64,000 nt of DNA from Streptomyces flaveus. GTDB taxonomy: Bacteria > Actinomycetota > Actinomycetes > Streptomycetales > Streptomycetaceae. Each line of letters starts with the position of its first letter. The stretch's first letter is position 1. The stretch covers positions 186,001 through 250,000 of the forward strand of contig NZ_BMPQ01000011.1 of assembly GCF_014647675.1 (NCBI RefSeq), given 5' to 3'. The notes beneath the pieces are model-generated. The model searched no databases and had not been told where the DNA came from. It saw nothing but the letters and a program-made list of their open reading frames with translations. A program made the translations under genes and the position numbers. Of this stretch, positions 33,984 through 42,068 are shown piece by piece.

Positions 33984-33990
33984 CGTCCTG

Positions 33991-34019
33991 CCTCCTGTGC
34001 GGCTCGGGTGCACAGGAGG
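33991..34019 (-). promoter_or_regulatory. Hairpin that sequesters the Rieske gene ribosome-binding site
   Basis: In the minus-strand transcript CCTCCTGTGC and GCACAGGAGG form a 10-bp perfect stem with a 9-base loop. The second arm contains the whole AGGAGG Shine-Dalgarno, 7 bases before the ATG at 33983. The rest of the 334 bases up to the TetR start holds an operator-like motif at 34092 and no gene. Confidence 0.65.
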
Positions 34020-34091
34020 TGGCGAGTGCAGGGCTGTGGGGGTCACCTGCGAGGGCACCGTCATGTGCGACACGCAAAATTAAAACGTGAT

Positions 34092-34103
34092 TCACATTCG
34101 CAT
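34092..34103 (-). promoter_or_regulatory. Operator-like motif upstream of the Rieske operon
   Basis: The minus strand reads ATGCGAATGTGA, identical over 12 bases to 34974-34985. AT-rich sequence next to it (34077-34087) may be the Rieske promoter -10 region. The TetR gene lies between the two copies. Confidence 0.5.
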
Positions 34104-34316
34104 TTCTTCTCGCGGCGCGTCAAGAGTCGCGTTCGGTGCTTCCTCGGTCGGGGGGAGCGGTCACCCGACGGGCGGCCTCGGCCGCGAGCCGGTCAGCGTG
34201 GTCCCACCCCTGTGCGCGCCGCTCGCCCACCGGCCTGATCGCGCCGCTGTCCGCGGCCCGGCAGTGCTGGATGCGAGGCTGCCGGAGCCGATGTCGGCGG
34301 CGTATACGCTGGGTTG

Positions 34317-34958
34317 GTGAGTACCGAACCGTCACTCGATCTGCCGCCGGCGCAGCAGGCGCGCAGCCGGCTTACCCAGCAGCGGATCCTGGAAGCAGGT
34401 ACGGCCCTCCTCGAAGAGGGCGGCACCGAGGCGCTCACTGTCGCGGCCGTCGCTGCTCGAGCGGGCGTCTCGGTGGGCAGCGTCTATCGACGGTTCGCCG
34501 GCAAGGACCGTTTGATCGCGGCGCTGCAGCTCGACATGATCGATCACTTTCGCGCCGACACCATTCGCCGCTTCGCTCCGCAGCGAACAGAGCCGACCGC
34601 CCTGGTCGCCTCGGCGGTCGCCGGACTCACCGGGACATATCAAGCGCACGAGCGACTGATGCGGGTCTTCTTGGCCGCAGGCGCCACCGATCCCGCAGTG
34701 GCTCGGGTCGGGTCCGAGGCCGCCACCGATGCCTGCCATGTCTTCCGGCAGTTCCTGGAGCCGATCCTGCCGATGATCGACGCGCCGGAGCCGGAGTTGC
34801 GCCTGGATGTCGTCTACCGCTTGGTCTACGGGGCCTGTCAGAACCGTGTGCTGTACGGCGAACTGTTCGAGTCCGACCGGCCACTGACGTGGCGTCAGCT
34901 CACCGATGAGCTCGTGGACGTTGCCTGCCTGTACCTCCTCGGCAGGCCGGCGCAGTAA
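34317..34958 (+). CDS. TetR family transcriptional regulator
   Basis: The 213-residue protein has a TetR helix-turn-helix (QQRILEAGTALLEEGGTEAL, AARAGVSVGSVYRRFAGKD) and an all-helical ligand domain. It is divergent from the Rieske operon. GTG 34317 is chosen; a -10-like TACGCT (34304-34309) ends 7 bases before it, so the mRNA may be leaderless. A 12-base motif repeated before the Rieske operon and before the haem-binding protein gene suggests it controls both, probably in response to an aromatic compound. Confidence 0.88.
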   Translation: MSTEPSLDLPPAQQARSRLTQQRILEAGTALLEEGGTEALTVAAVAARAGVSVGSVYRRFAGKDRLIAALQLDMIDHFRADTIRRFAPQRTEPTALVASAVAGLTGTYQAHERLMRVFLAAGATDPAVARVGSEAATDACHVFRQFLEPILPMIDAPEPELRLDVVYRLVYGACQNRVLYGELFESDRPLTWRQLTDELVDVACLYLLGRPAQ

Positions 34959-34973
34959 GTTCTGAGCATCCGG

Positions 34974-35003
34974 ATGCGAATGTGAGAACCGCTTCACATT
35001 TGC
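34974..35003 (+). promoter_or_regulatory. Dyad operator upstream of the GlcG/HbpS-like gene
   Basis: GCGAATGTGA (34976-34985) and TCACATTTGC (34994-35003) form an inverted repeat with one mismatch. The left half is identical to the motif at 34092-34103. Confidence 0.5.
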
Positions 35004-35142
35004 GGTCGGGCGGCTGCATACTGGCCGGGCTCCTGGCGCCTTGGGGATCAGCGATCGCCTGGACCGAGGGCGCCCAAGGACTCCACGGAAGACGGCCGGT
35101 CGACCGTTCGGTCACCAGGTCGCCAAGGGAAGGAACCGCTCG

Positions 35143-35565
35143 ATGCGAGAGCCCCTCAGCTACGAGATCGCGCACGGCGCCGCACTTGCCGCTCTGGAAG
35201 CGGGAAGGGCCGAGGGGCACAAGGTGTGCGCTGTCGTGGTCAACCGAAGTGGCGTCACGAAGGTCCTTCTCAGCGACGACGGCGTCGGCCTCCTTGGCGT
35301 GGAGACCGCGCGACGCAAGGCTTACACGTCGGCCGTGAGTGGTGTCCCGACGGCCAAGTTCGCGGCCTTCGCCGCATCCCCCCAGATGCAGGTGGCGCCT
35401 CCCCACCTGGTCGATGCCAACCTTCTGCCGGTCGCCGGCGGCGTGCCGATCGTGACGGCCGACGGGGAGGTCATCGGCGCCATCGGCGTGGGCGGGGCGG
35501 ACGACGTCACTGACGACCGCATCGCGCATCAGGCTCGCGATTCCGTCGCGAAGATCGTTGCGTAG
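35143..35565 (+). CDS. GlcG/HbpS (DUF336) family protein
   Basis: The 140-residue protein has the GlcG/HbpS layout: SYEIAHGAALAALEAGRAEG, VVVNRSGVTKVLLSDDG, ARRKAYTSA and GGVPIVTADGEVIGAIGVGG. Members bind haem or small molecules and often sit in aromatic or glycolate catabolic operons. There is no signal peptide, unlike secreted HbpS. GGGAAGGA precedes the ATG. It follows the TetR gene, with a dyad operator 140 bases upstream, and is convergent with the LysR gene. It may help stabilise or sense a pathway component. Confidence 0.82.
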   Translation: MREPLSYEIAHGAALAALEAGRAEGHKVCAVVVNRSGVTKVLLSDDGVGLLGVETARRKAYTSAVSGVPTAKFAAFAASPQMQVAPPHLVDANLLPVAGGVPIVTADGEVIGAIGVGGADDVTDDRIAHQARDSVAKIVA

Positions 35566-35622
35566 GCCTTCCTCCTGGTCGGCGAGGCGGCGATGCCGAG
35601 CCTCCTGGCGTCGGCAGATGTC

Positions 35623-36504
35623 TCAGAACGCCGCCCGGATGATCCCCACGGTGCGCGCCAGGTGCGGTTCGGAGCGGTCGGGGCGGTGGGCCACGGCCAG
35701 CTCCACGCGTGCGTCGGCCCCGGCCAGCGGCAGGTAGGCGACGCCGTCGAGCGCCAACGCGGTCACGGGCTCGGGGACGACTGCGACGCCGAGGCCGCCG
35801 GCCACGAGTGTGACCAGCGTCGAGGTCTCGCCGACCTCGTGGCGGATGTGCGGCTCGACGCCGGCGTCGCGCAGCAGGCCCAGCACCACGTCGTACATCA
35901 CCGACCGGCGGTCGGCGGAGTGCACGATCAGGTCGGCACCGGCCAGGTCCGCTACCCGCAACCGTTTCCGGCGGGCGAGGCGGTGGTCGACCGGTACGGC
36001 GACGACGAGGCGGTCCCGGCGCAGGGTGTGCACGGTGAGGGAGAGGTCGGCCGCCACAGGGCGCAGCAGCGCGACGTCGATCGCGCCGGTGCGCAGCGCC
36101 TCGACCTGGTCGGGCGCGAGCATCTCGCCGCGGAAGGAGAAGTCGACGCCGGGAAGCTCCTCCGAGAGCCGCCGCGAGAGCGCGGGCAGGAGGCTGTACG
36201 TCGCCGAGCCCACGCACCCGATCGCGAGGTGGCCCACCGAGCCGGCAGCGACGAGCCGTGCGTGGTGGGCGGCCTCGTCGACGTCGGCGAGGATCGCGCG
36301 CGCCCGCTCGAGATAGGCCCGGCCGGCCTCGGTGACGTCCACGCGGCGTGTGGTGCGGTGGAGCAACTCGACGCCCAGCTCGGCCTCGAGCTGGCGGATC
36401 TGCTGGGAGAGCGGCGGCTGGGCCATGTGGAGCCGCTCGGCGGCGCGACCGAAATGGCGCTCCTCGGCCACCGCCACGAAGTACCGAAGATGACGCAGAT
36501 CCAT
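35623..36504 (-). CDS. LysR family regulator (CatR/PcaQ-like)
   Basis: The 293-residue protein starts MDLRHLRYFVAVAEERHFGR with the winged helix RLHMAQPPLSQQIRQLEAEL, and has the LysR co-inducer domain (LIVHSADRR, VAGGLGVAVVP). LysR proteins of this kind respond to muconate or 3-oxoadipate. It is divergent from the thiolase-CoA transferase operon with 71 bases between starts, and a dyad in that gap fits a LysR box. It most likely activates the lower 3-oxoadipate genes. Confidence 0.9.
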   Translation of the reverse strand: MDLRHLRYFVAVAEERHFGRAAERLHMAQPPLSQQIRQLEAELGVELLHRTTRRVDVTEAGRAYLERARAILADVDEAAHHARLVAAGSVGHLAIGCVGSATYSLLPALSRRLSEELPGVDFSFRGEMLAPDQVEALRTGAIDVALLRPVAADLSLTVHTLRRDRLVVAVPVDHRLARRKRLRVADLAGADLIVHSADRRSVMYDVVLGLLRDAGVEPHIRHEVGETSTLVTLVAGGLGVAVVPEPVTALALDGVAYLPLAGADARVELAVAHRPDRSEPHLARTVGIIRAAF

Positions 36505-36512
36505 ATGTCGTC

Positions 36513-36534
36513 CATATCAATCGGGCCGGATATG
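36513..36534. promoter_or_regulatory. LysR-type dyad between the regulator and pcaF
   Basis: CATATC (36513-36518) and GATATG (36529-36534) are exact complements 10 bases apart. A second dyad ATATG-N5-CATAT (36503-36517) overlaps it and the lysR start codon, as expected for autoregulation. Confidence 0.6.
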
Positions 36535-36575
36535 CATACTTCAGAATATCGTTGCCCGGGACTAGCGTCGCTGCC

Positions 36576-37781
36576 ATGAGTGCTTTCATCTACGCCGCGA
36601 CGCGCACGCCGTTCGGCCGCTTCAACGGCGCGCTGGCCGGCGTCCGTCCCGACGACCTCGCCGCCGCCGCGATCACCTCGACGCTCGCCAGGGTGCCGGG
36701 CCTCGACCCTGCCGCGATCGACGACGTGGTGTGGGGCAACGCCAACGGTGCCGGCGAGGAGAACCGCAACGTCGGCCGCATGGCGGCGCTGCTCGCCGGG
36801 CTTCCGGTGAGCGTGCCCGGCACCACCGTCAACCGGCTCTGCGGCTCGAGCCTCGACGCGGCGATGACGGCCAGTCGCACGATCGAGTCCGGCGACGCCG
36901 AGGTCGTGCTGACCGGCGGCGTGGAGTCGATGACGCGTGCGCCATGGGTGCTGCCCAAGTCGGCGAAACCGTTCCCGGCCGGCGACGTCACCGCCGTCTC
37001 CACCACGCTCGGCTGGCGGCTGGTCAACCCGCGGATGCCGAAGGAGTGGACGGTCAGCCTCGGCGAGGCCAACGAGCAGCTCCAGGAGCGCTTCGGGATC
37101 TCCCGCGAGCGGCAGGACCAGTTCGCCGCCCGCTCCCACCAACTCGCCCACACAGCATGGGAGTCGGGCTTCTACGACGACCTGGTCGTGCCGGTCGAAG
37201 GCGTCGGCCTGACCCGCGACGAGGGCATCCGAGCCGGATCCACACCGGAGGTGCTGGCCGGGCTCAAGCCGGTCTTCCGTACCCCGGAGCAGGGCGGCAC
37301 CATCACCGCGGGCAACGCCAGCCCGCTCAACGACGGCGCCTCTGCGGTGCTGCTGGGCAGCGAGAAGGCCGCGGCCTCGATCGGGGCCGGCCCGATCGCC
37401 CGCATCGCGGGCCGCGGTGTGATGGCGCTGGAGCCGCAGGCGTTCGGCTACGCCCCGGTCGAGGCCGCGAACCGTGCGCTGGCGCGGGCCGGGATCGGCT
37501 GGGACCAGGTGGGCGCGGTCGAGCTCAACGAGGCCTTCGCCGTGCAGTCGCTCGCCTGCCTCGACGCGTGGAAGGTCGACCCCGCCATCGTCAACCAGAA
37601 GGGCGGCGCCATCGCGATCGGGCATCCGCTGGGCGCCTCGGGCGGTCGCATCCTCGCCACGCTGGCCAAGGTGCTGCGCGAGACGAAGCAGCGCTACGGC
37701 GTCGCCGCGATCTGCATCGGGGTCGGTCAGGGCCTGGCCGTCGTACTGGAGAACTGCGACGTCACGGGGGCAGCCCAGTGA
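36576..37781 (+). CDS. pcaF: 3-oxoadipyl-CoA thiolase
   Basis: The 401-residue thiolase has its acylated cysteine in VNRLCGSSLDAAMTASR (about residue 89), GGVESMTRAPWVLPK, the late GHPLGASGGRILAT and CIGVGQGLAVVLEN. It splits 3-oxoadipyl-CoA into succinyl-CoA and acetyl-CoA. The coupled CoA-transferase genes that follow (GTGA overlap at 37778-37781) define the substrate better than sequence alone. It closes the route that begins with hydroxyquinol cleavage. Confidence 0.92.
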   Translation: MSAFIYAATRTPFGRFNGALAGVRPDDLAAAAITSTLARVPGLDPAAIDDVVWGNANGAGEENRNVGRMAALLAGLPVSVPGTTVNRLCGSSLDAAMTASRTIESGDAEVVLTGGVESMTRAPWVLPKSAKPFPAGDVTAVSTTLGWRLVNPRMPKEWTVSLGEANEQLQERFGISRERQDQFAARSHQLAHTAWESGFYDDLVVPVEGVGLTRDEGIRAGSTPEVLAGLKPVFRTPEQGGTITAGNASPLNDGASAVLLGSEKAAASIGAGPIARIAGRGVMALEPQAFGYAPVEAANRALARAGIGWDQVGAVELNEAFAVQSLACLDAWKVDPAIVNQKGGAIAIGHPLGASGGRILATLAKVLRETKQRYGVAAICIGVGQGLAVVLENCDVTGAAQ

Positions 37782-38473
37782 GCCGGGCGGAGATAGTCGA
37801 GAGCGCCGACGCCGCGGTCGCCGGGATCGAGGACGGCTCCACCGTCCTCGTCGGCGGCTTCGGCCTGGCCGGGATGCCGTTCGATCTGATCGACGCGCTC
37901 ATCCGGCAGGGGGCGAAGGACCTCACGATCGTGTCCAACAACGCGGGCAACGGTGATGTCGGGCTGGCCGCGCTGCTGGCCGCCGGCCGGGTGCGCAAGG
38001 TGCTCTGCTCCTTTCCGCGCCAGGTCGACTCCTGGGTCTTCGACGGCCTCTACCGCGAGGGAAAGATCGAGCTCGAGGTGGTGCCGCAGGGCAACCTCGC
38101 CGAGCGGATGCGCGCGGCCGGTGCCGGCATCGGCGCGTTCTACTGCCCGACCGCGGTCGGCACGCCGCTGGCCGAGGGCAAGGAGGAGCGTGAGATCGAC
38201 GGTCGCAAGTACCTGCTGGAGTACCCCATCAAGGGCGACTACGCGCTGATCGGCGCGCACGTCGCGGACGCGATGGGCAACCTCGTCTATCGCAAGACCG
38301 CCCGCAACTTCGGACCGGTCATGGCCACGGCCGCGACGACGACCATCGTCCAGGTCGACCAGGTCGTCGAGCCCGGGAAGCTCGACCCCGAGGCCGTCGT
38401 CACCCCGTCCATCTACGTCGACCGGGTCGTCCAGGTGGCGGCCCGTCACTACACCGTGCAGGGGGCCCGATGA
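37778..38473 (+). CDS. pcaI: 3-oxoadipate CoA-transferase subunit A
   Basis: The 231-residue protein is a CoA-transferase family I alpha subunit: GSTVLVGGFGLAGMPFDLID, TIVSNNAGNGDVGLAALLAA, and YLLEYPIKGDYALIGAHVAD. With subunit B it moves CoA from succinyl-CoA to 3-oxoadipate. It starts at GTG 37778 inside the pcaF stop and its own stop overlaps the pcaJ ATG (38470-38473). Succinyl-CoA:acetoacetate transferase is a close relative, but the gene order with pcaF and maleylacetate reductase favours 3-oxoadipate. Confidence 0.9.
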   Translation: MSRAEIVESADAAVAGIEDGSTVLVGGFGLAGMPFDLIDALIRQGAKDLTIVSNNAGNGDVGLAALLAAGRVRKVLCSFPRQVDSWVFDGLYREGKIELEVVPQGNLAERMRAAGAGIGAFYCPTAVGTPLAEGKEEREIDGRKYLLEYPIKGDYALIGAHVADAMGNLVYRKTARNFGPVMATAATTTIVQVDQVVEPGKLDPEAVVTPSIYVDRVVQVAARHYTVQGAR

Positions 38474-39177
38474 CCACCACGTCAAGCACCACGTCGAGCG
38501 GCCAGGCGTACGCCGGGGCGCCGAGGAGCGCCGAACACCGGCTCTCGATGGACGAACTGGCCGCCGTCATCGCACGCGACATCCCGGCCGGCGCCTTCGT
38601 CAACCTCGGTATCGGGCAGCCCACCAAGATCGCCGACCATCTGCCGGCCGACTCCGGGGTGGTGCTGCACACCGAGAACGGCATGCTCAACATGGGTCCC
38701 AAGGCCGAGGGCGACGCGGTCGACCCCGACCTGACCAACGCCGGCAAGGTCCCGGTGACCGAGCTGCCGGGCGCGGCGTACTTCCACCACGCCGACTCCT
38801 TCGCCATGATGCGCGGCGGGCACCTCGACGTCTGCGTCCTCGGGGCATACCAGGTGGCCTTCAACGGCGACCTCGCCAACTGGACCACCGGCAAGCCCGA
38901 CGACATCCCCGCCGTCGGCGGCGCCATGGACCTCGCCATCGGCGCCAAGGACGTCTACGTGATGATGACGCTCTTCACCCGCTCCGGTGAGCCGAAGCTC
39001 GTGCCGCAGTGCACCTACCCGCTCACCGGCGTCGGCTGCGTCAGCCGCGTCTACACGGACCACGGCGTCTTCGACGTCGGCCCCGACGGCGTACGGATCC
39101 GGGAGACATACGGCATCAGCGCCCACGAACTCGCGGAGCGACTCGGCGACGTGGGAGCAAACGGTCGAGTGGCTTGA
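38470..39177 (+). CDS. pcaJ: 3-oxoadipate CoA-transferase subunit B
   Basis: The 235-residue protein is a family I CoA-transferase beta subunit with the catalytic glutamate in VLHTENGMLNMGP (about residue 77), GIGQPTKIADHLP, and TGVGCVSRVYTDHGVFDV. The N terminus carries an extra Thr/Ser-rich stretch of about 20 residues. It forms an enzyme with pcaI. The 128 bases after its stop and before the next operator contain no gene. Confidence 0.9.
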   Translation: MTTTSSTTSSGQAYAGAPRSAEHRLSMDELAAVIARDIPAGAFVNLGIGQPTKIADHLPADSGVVLHTENGMLNMGPKAEGDAVDPDLTNAGKVPVTELPGAAYFHHADSFAMMRGGHLDVCVLGAYQVAFNGDLANWTTGKPDDIPAVGGAMDLAIGAKDVYVMMTLFTRSGEPKLVPQCTYPLTGVGCVSRVYTDHGVFDVGPDGVRIRETYGISAHELAERLGDVGANGRVA

Positions 39178-39305
39178 GGAGCGATCGCCGGAACCCTGGG
39201 GCCAGTCCCGCCGCTTGAAGATCACGTACAAACTGGTGTCGCGCATGAAGGAGAGCACGGCGCGACCCATTCTCTCAACAGCCAGGTGAGCCTGACTCGA
39301 TCCTT

Positions 39306-39321
39306 TGACTTGGTCGAGTGA
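39306..39321 (+). promoter_or_regulatory. Putative TetR operator upstream of the second MFS gene
   Basis: TGACTTGGTCGAGTGA matches the minus-strand sequence at 41864-41879 (TGACTTCATCGAGCGA) at 13 of 16 positions. The two sites lie before the MFS gene and its convergent TetR gene. Confidence 0.5.
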
Positions 39322-39427
39322 TAAAGTCTGTCGAACGGAAGCTTGCTGCATGCCGTTCGTTCCGTGCACCCACCCCTGCCTGCGGGGGCACTGCGCGGAT
39401 CCTCTTGGCGGAAGGACTGACCTGGCC

Positions 39428-41143
39428 ATGCATGTATTCATGAACGAACCGGTCGAGAAGATGGACCGGCCCTACGCCCGACGCTGGTGGGCTCTGCTCG
39501 TGCTCTGTCTGAGCCTGCTGATGATCGTGATGGCCAACACCGCTCTCACGGTCGCGGCTCCCTCCATGACCCAGGACCTCGGCCTGACCAGCACGGACCT
39601 GCAGTGGGTGATCGACGGCTACACCATCCCTTACGCCGCCCTGATGCTGCTGTTCGCCGCGATCGGTGACAAGTACAGCCGACGCGGCGCGCTCGTTCTC
39701 GGGCTCGTCCTGTTCGGCGGCGGAGCCATATGGGGTTCACTCGTCGACAGCGCGATCGGGGTCATCGCGGCCCGTGCGGTGATGGGTGTCGGCGCGGCGC
39801 TCATCATGCCCGCCACGCTCTCTCTGCTCGCCGCGACCTTCCCGCGCGCCGAGCGGACCAAGGCGATCACCTTGTGGGCGGGCACCGCCGGTTTCGCCAT
39901 CGCCGCCGGACCGCTGATCGCGGGCATGCTGCTGGAGAGCTCCGGCTGGCAGTCCACCTTCCTGATCAACGTTCCCGTGATCGCCCTCGCCATCGTCGGC
40001 ACCTTCGTCCTGGTACCGCCGTCCAAGGCCACGCACAGCCCGCGGATCGACTACGTCGGTGGACTGCTGTCGGTGGTGTGGATCGCCGCGCTGGTCTTCA
40101 CGCTCATCGAGGCCCCGCACGGCTGGGACGCCAAGGCCCTCACGGGCACGGTCGTCGCGGTCGTGGGGCTCGTGGCGTTCGTCCTGTGGGAGCTGCACCA
40201 CCCGCACCCCCTCCTCGACCCGCGCCGCTTCGCGAACCGCACGTTCACGGGTGCCAACATCGCCGTCGTACTGTTCCTCCTCGCGGTCTTCGGCGCCTTC
40301 TACTACCTCACCCAGCATCTCCAGTTCGTCCTGCGATACGACGCGTTGGAGACCGGCATACGCATGCTGCCGCTCGCCGGCGCGGTCTTCGTCGGCTCCG
40401 CGTTGACCGGCTACCTCACCCCGCGCATCGGCATGAAGGCGACGATCGTCGCGGGCATGGTCGGCGGCACGGCGTCACTCGTGCTGCTCACCCAGGTCGA
40501 CAAGTCGTCGTCGTACGGCGATTTCGTGGCACCCCTCATCGCACTCGGGCTCGCGATCGGCCTGGCGCTCTCGCCCTGCACGGACGCGATCATGGGTGCG
40601 TTCCCCGAGGAGGAGCTGGGCGTGGGCAGCGCGGTCAACGACACCTCGCAGGAACTGGGCGGGGCGATCGGCATCGCCATCCTCGGTTCGCTGCTGTCGA
40701 CCTCGTACTCGTCGAACCTGTCGGACGCGACCGCCGGCAGCAAGCTCCCGGCCGACGCACTGGGCCAGGCGCAGGACTCGGTCGCCGCCGGATACGGGGT
40801 CGCCCAGGGTATCGGCGACCAGGCCCGGCAGCTCGCCGAACAGGCGGCGCGGGCGACCGACCCGCAGCAGGCCGCACAGCTCAAGGAGCAGGCCGGCCAA
40901 CTCACCGACGGCGCTCACCAGATGGCGGACGCGGTCGGCTCGTCCTTCGCGGACGCGGTGGCTCACACCAGCCTGGTGGGCGCGGCGATCCTGGGAGTGG
41001 GGGCGGTGTCCGTGGCCTTCTTGCTCCCCGGCAAGGACCGTACTGCGGAGGCAGGAATGGAGAGTGATTCCGAGTCCGGGGAAGAGACCAGGACCTCGGG
41101 CACCTTGGAGAAGGAGCCCGAGTACACCGGACCGAATCCATGA
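39428..41143 (+). CDS. MFS transporter, DHA2 family
   Basis: The 571-residue protein has about 14 membrane helices with SMTQDLGLTSTDLQWVIDGY, AAIGDKYSRRGALVLGLVLF and the motif C-like VMGVGAALIMPATLSLLAAT. It ends with an Ala/Gln-rich soluble segment (EQAARATDPQQAAQLKEQAG) before the last helix and a charged tail. It is a likely proton-driven exporter of drug-like or aromatic compounds, controlled by the TetR gene that converges on it. Start ATG 39428 is weakly supported; ATG 39440 is possible. Confidence 0.88.
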   Translation: MHVFMNEPVEKMDRPYARRWWALLVLCLSLLMIVMANTALTVAAPSMTQDLGLTSTDLQWVIDGYTIPYAALMLLFAAIGDKYSRRGALVLGLVLFGGGAIWGSLVDSAIGVIAARAVMGVGAALIMPATLSLLAATFPRAERTKAITLWAGTAGFAIAAGPLIAGMLLESSGWQSTFLINVPVIALAIVGTFVLVPPSKATHSPRIDYVGGLLSVVWIAALVFTLIEAPHGWDAKALTGTVVAVVGLVAFVLWELHHPHPLLDPRRFANRTFTGANIAVVLFLLAVFGAFYYLTQHLQFVLRYDALETGIRMLPLAGAVFVGSALTGYLTPRIGMKATIVAGMVGGTASLVLLTQVDKSSSYGDFVAPLIALGLAIGLALSPCTDAIMGAFPEEELGVGSAVNDTSQELGGAIGIAILGSLLSTSYSSNLSDATAGSKLPADALGQAQDSVAAGYGVAQGIGDQARQLAEQAARATDPQQAAQLKEQAGQLTDGAHQMADAVGSSFADAVAHTSLVGAAILGVGAVSVAFLLPGKDRTAEAGMESDSESGEETRTSGTLEKEPEYTGPNP

Positions 41144-41154
41144 TCCCCTAGGAC

Positions 41155-41198
41155 CGGACTCGGGCGCCCTCGTACGCGTACGAGGGCGCCCGAGTCCG
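41155..41198. terminator. 44-base perfect palindrome between convergent MFS and TetR genes
   Basis: The 44 bases read the same on both strands, centred between 41176 and 41177. It lies 11 bases past the MFS stop and 7 bases past the TetR stop, and serves as a bidirectional terminator. Confidence 0.85.
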
Positions 41199-41205
41199 TG
41201 CGCTG

Positions 41206-41829
41206 TCAGCTCGTCGGTACGGACACCAGCTCAAGTCGGCCGCCGGCCATCGCCACCACGGCGGACACGAAGGCCTGGAGGCAGGTCTGCTCGGCCTCCT
41301 CGTCGGGGAACGAGAGATGTTGCATCGTGAGCCCGTCGAAGCCGGCGAGGAAGAAGCGGGCGATCGTCTCCGCGGGCTGGGCGAGAGGCTGCCCGGTGCG
41401 CTCGGCCGCCTCGGTCACCAGTCGCGCCGTCACCTCGGTCACGCCCCGGTGGTGGCTCTCGAGGGCCTCGCTCAGGGCGGGGGTGCGGAGCGCGAAGTGG
41501 GTCAGCTCCGTGAGGAGTTGATGGCTGGCGGGCTGCTCACGCACCGTGCGCCACAGGGCGGCGGTCAGGGTGCTGACCGTCTCCTCGAATCCGGCGTCGG
41601 CCGGTGCGGCCCGCTCGACCTGTGCGATCAGATCCTGCGCGAGCTGCTCCATGACGGCGCGGTACAGCCCTTCCTTCGTGCCGAAGGTGTAGTGCACCGT
41701 GGCCTGGGCCACCCCCAGCTCGGCGGCGATGGCACGGGTGCTCCCGGCTGCGACTCCTTCCCTCGTCATGAAGTCGATGGCCGCTTTGATCAGCTGAGGG
41801 CGGCGCTCGGCCGCGGGAACGTGAGCCAT
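41206..41829 (-). CDS. TetR family transcriptional regulator
   Basis: The 207-residue protein has a TetR DNA-binding domain (PQLIKAAIDFMTREGVAAGS, AAELGVAQATVHYTFGTKEG) and a TetR_C-type helical domain. It is convergent with the MFS pump and shares a 16-base motif in its own promoter with the pump's promoter, so it probably represses both. ATG 41829 (MAHVPAAERR) fits the family; the in-frame extension upstream would include the operator. Confidence 0.88.
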   Translation of the reverse strand: MAHVPAAERRPQLIKAAIDFMTREGVAAGSTRAIAAELGVAQATVHYTFGTKEGLYRAVMEQLAQDLIAQVERAAPADAGFEETVSTLTAALWRTVREQPASHQLLTELTHFALRTPALSEALESHHRGVTEVTARLVTEAAERTGQPLAQPAETIARFFLAGFDGLTMQHLSFPDEEAEQTCLQAFVSAVVAMAGGRLELVSVPTS

Positions 41830-41863
41830 GACCGCATCATACCGACTGAGTCTCATGAACCAG

Positions 41864-41879
41864 TCGCTCGATGAAGTCA
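41864..41879 (-). promoter_or_regulatory. Putative TetR operator in its own promoter
   Basis: Minus-strand TGACTTCATCGAGCGA, 35 bases before the start at 41829, matches the site at 39306-39321. Confidence 0.5.
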
Positions 41880-41978
41880 TTTTTGTTGTGGCCGTTGTCC
41901 GGGTGACGTGGCCGCTGGAGCCCGGTCTGTGGCCGCGCAGGTCAGTTCCCGCTGAACGGCAGGTGAATACGTTTCCTT

Positions 41979-42006
41979 GCACACCCCTCTCAGGGAAAGG
42001 GGGTGC
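41979..42006 (-). terminator. Hairpin downstream of rpoA
   Basis: GCAC-CCCCT (41979-41988, one bulged A) pairs with AGGGGGTGC (41998-42006). It lies 62 bases past the rpoA stop and could end its transcript. Confidence 0.45.
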
Positions 42007-42068
42007 GGTCGTCCGCTGTGCCGTCTCCTGATCACCGGCTCCCCTGTGACCCGGCCGTGGCGCAGCGT

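Noticed and set aside
36576..39177. Acetoacetate degradation (acetyl-CoA thiolase plus succinyl-CoA:acetoacetate transferase)
   Set aside because: Possible by sequence, but the divergent CatR-like LysR gene and the maleylacetate reductase in the same island favour 3-oxoadipate.
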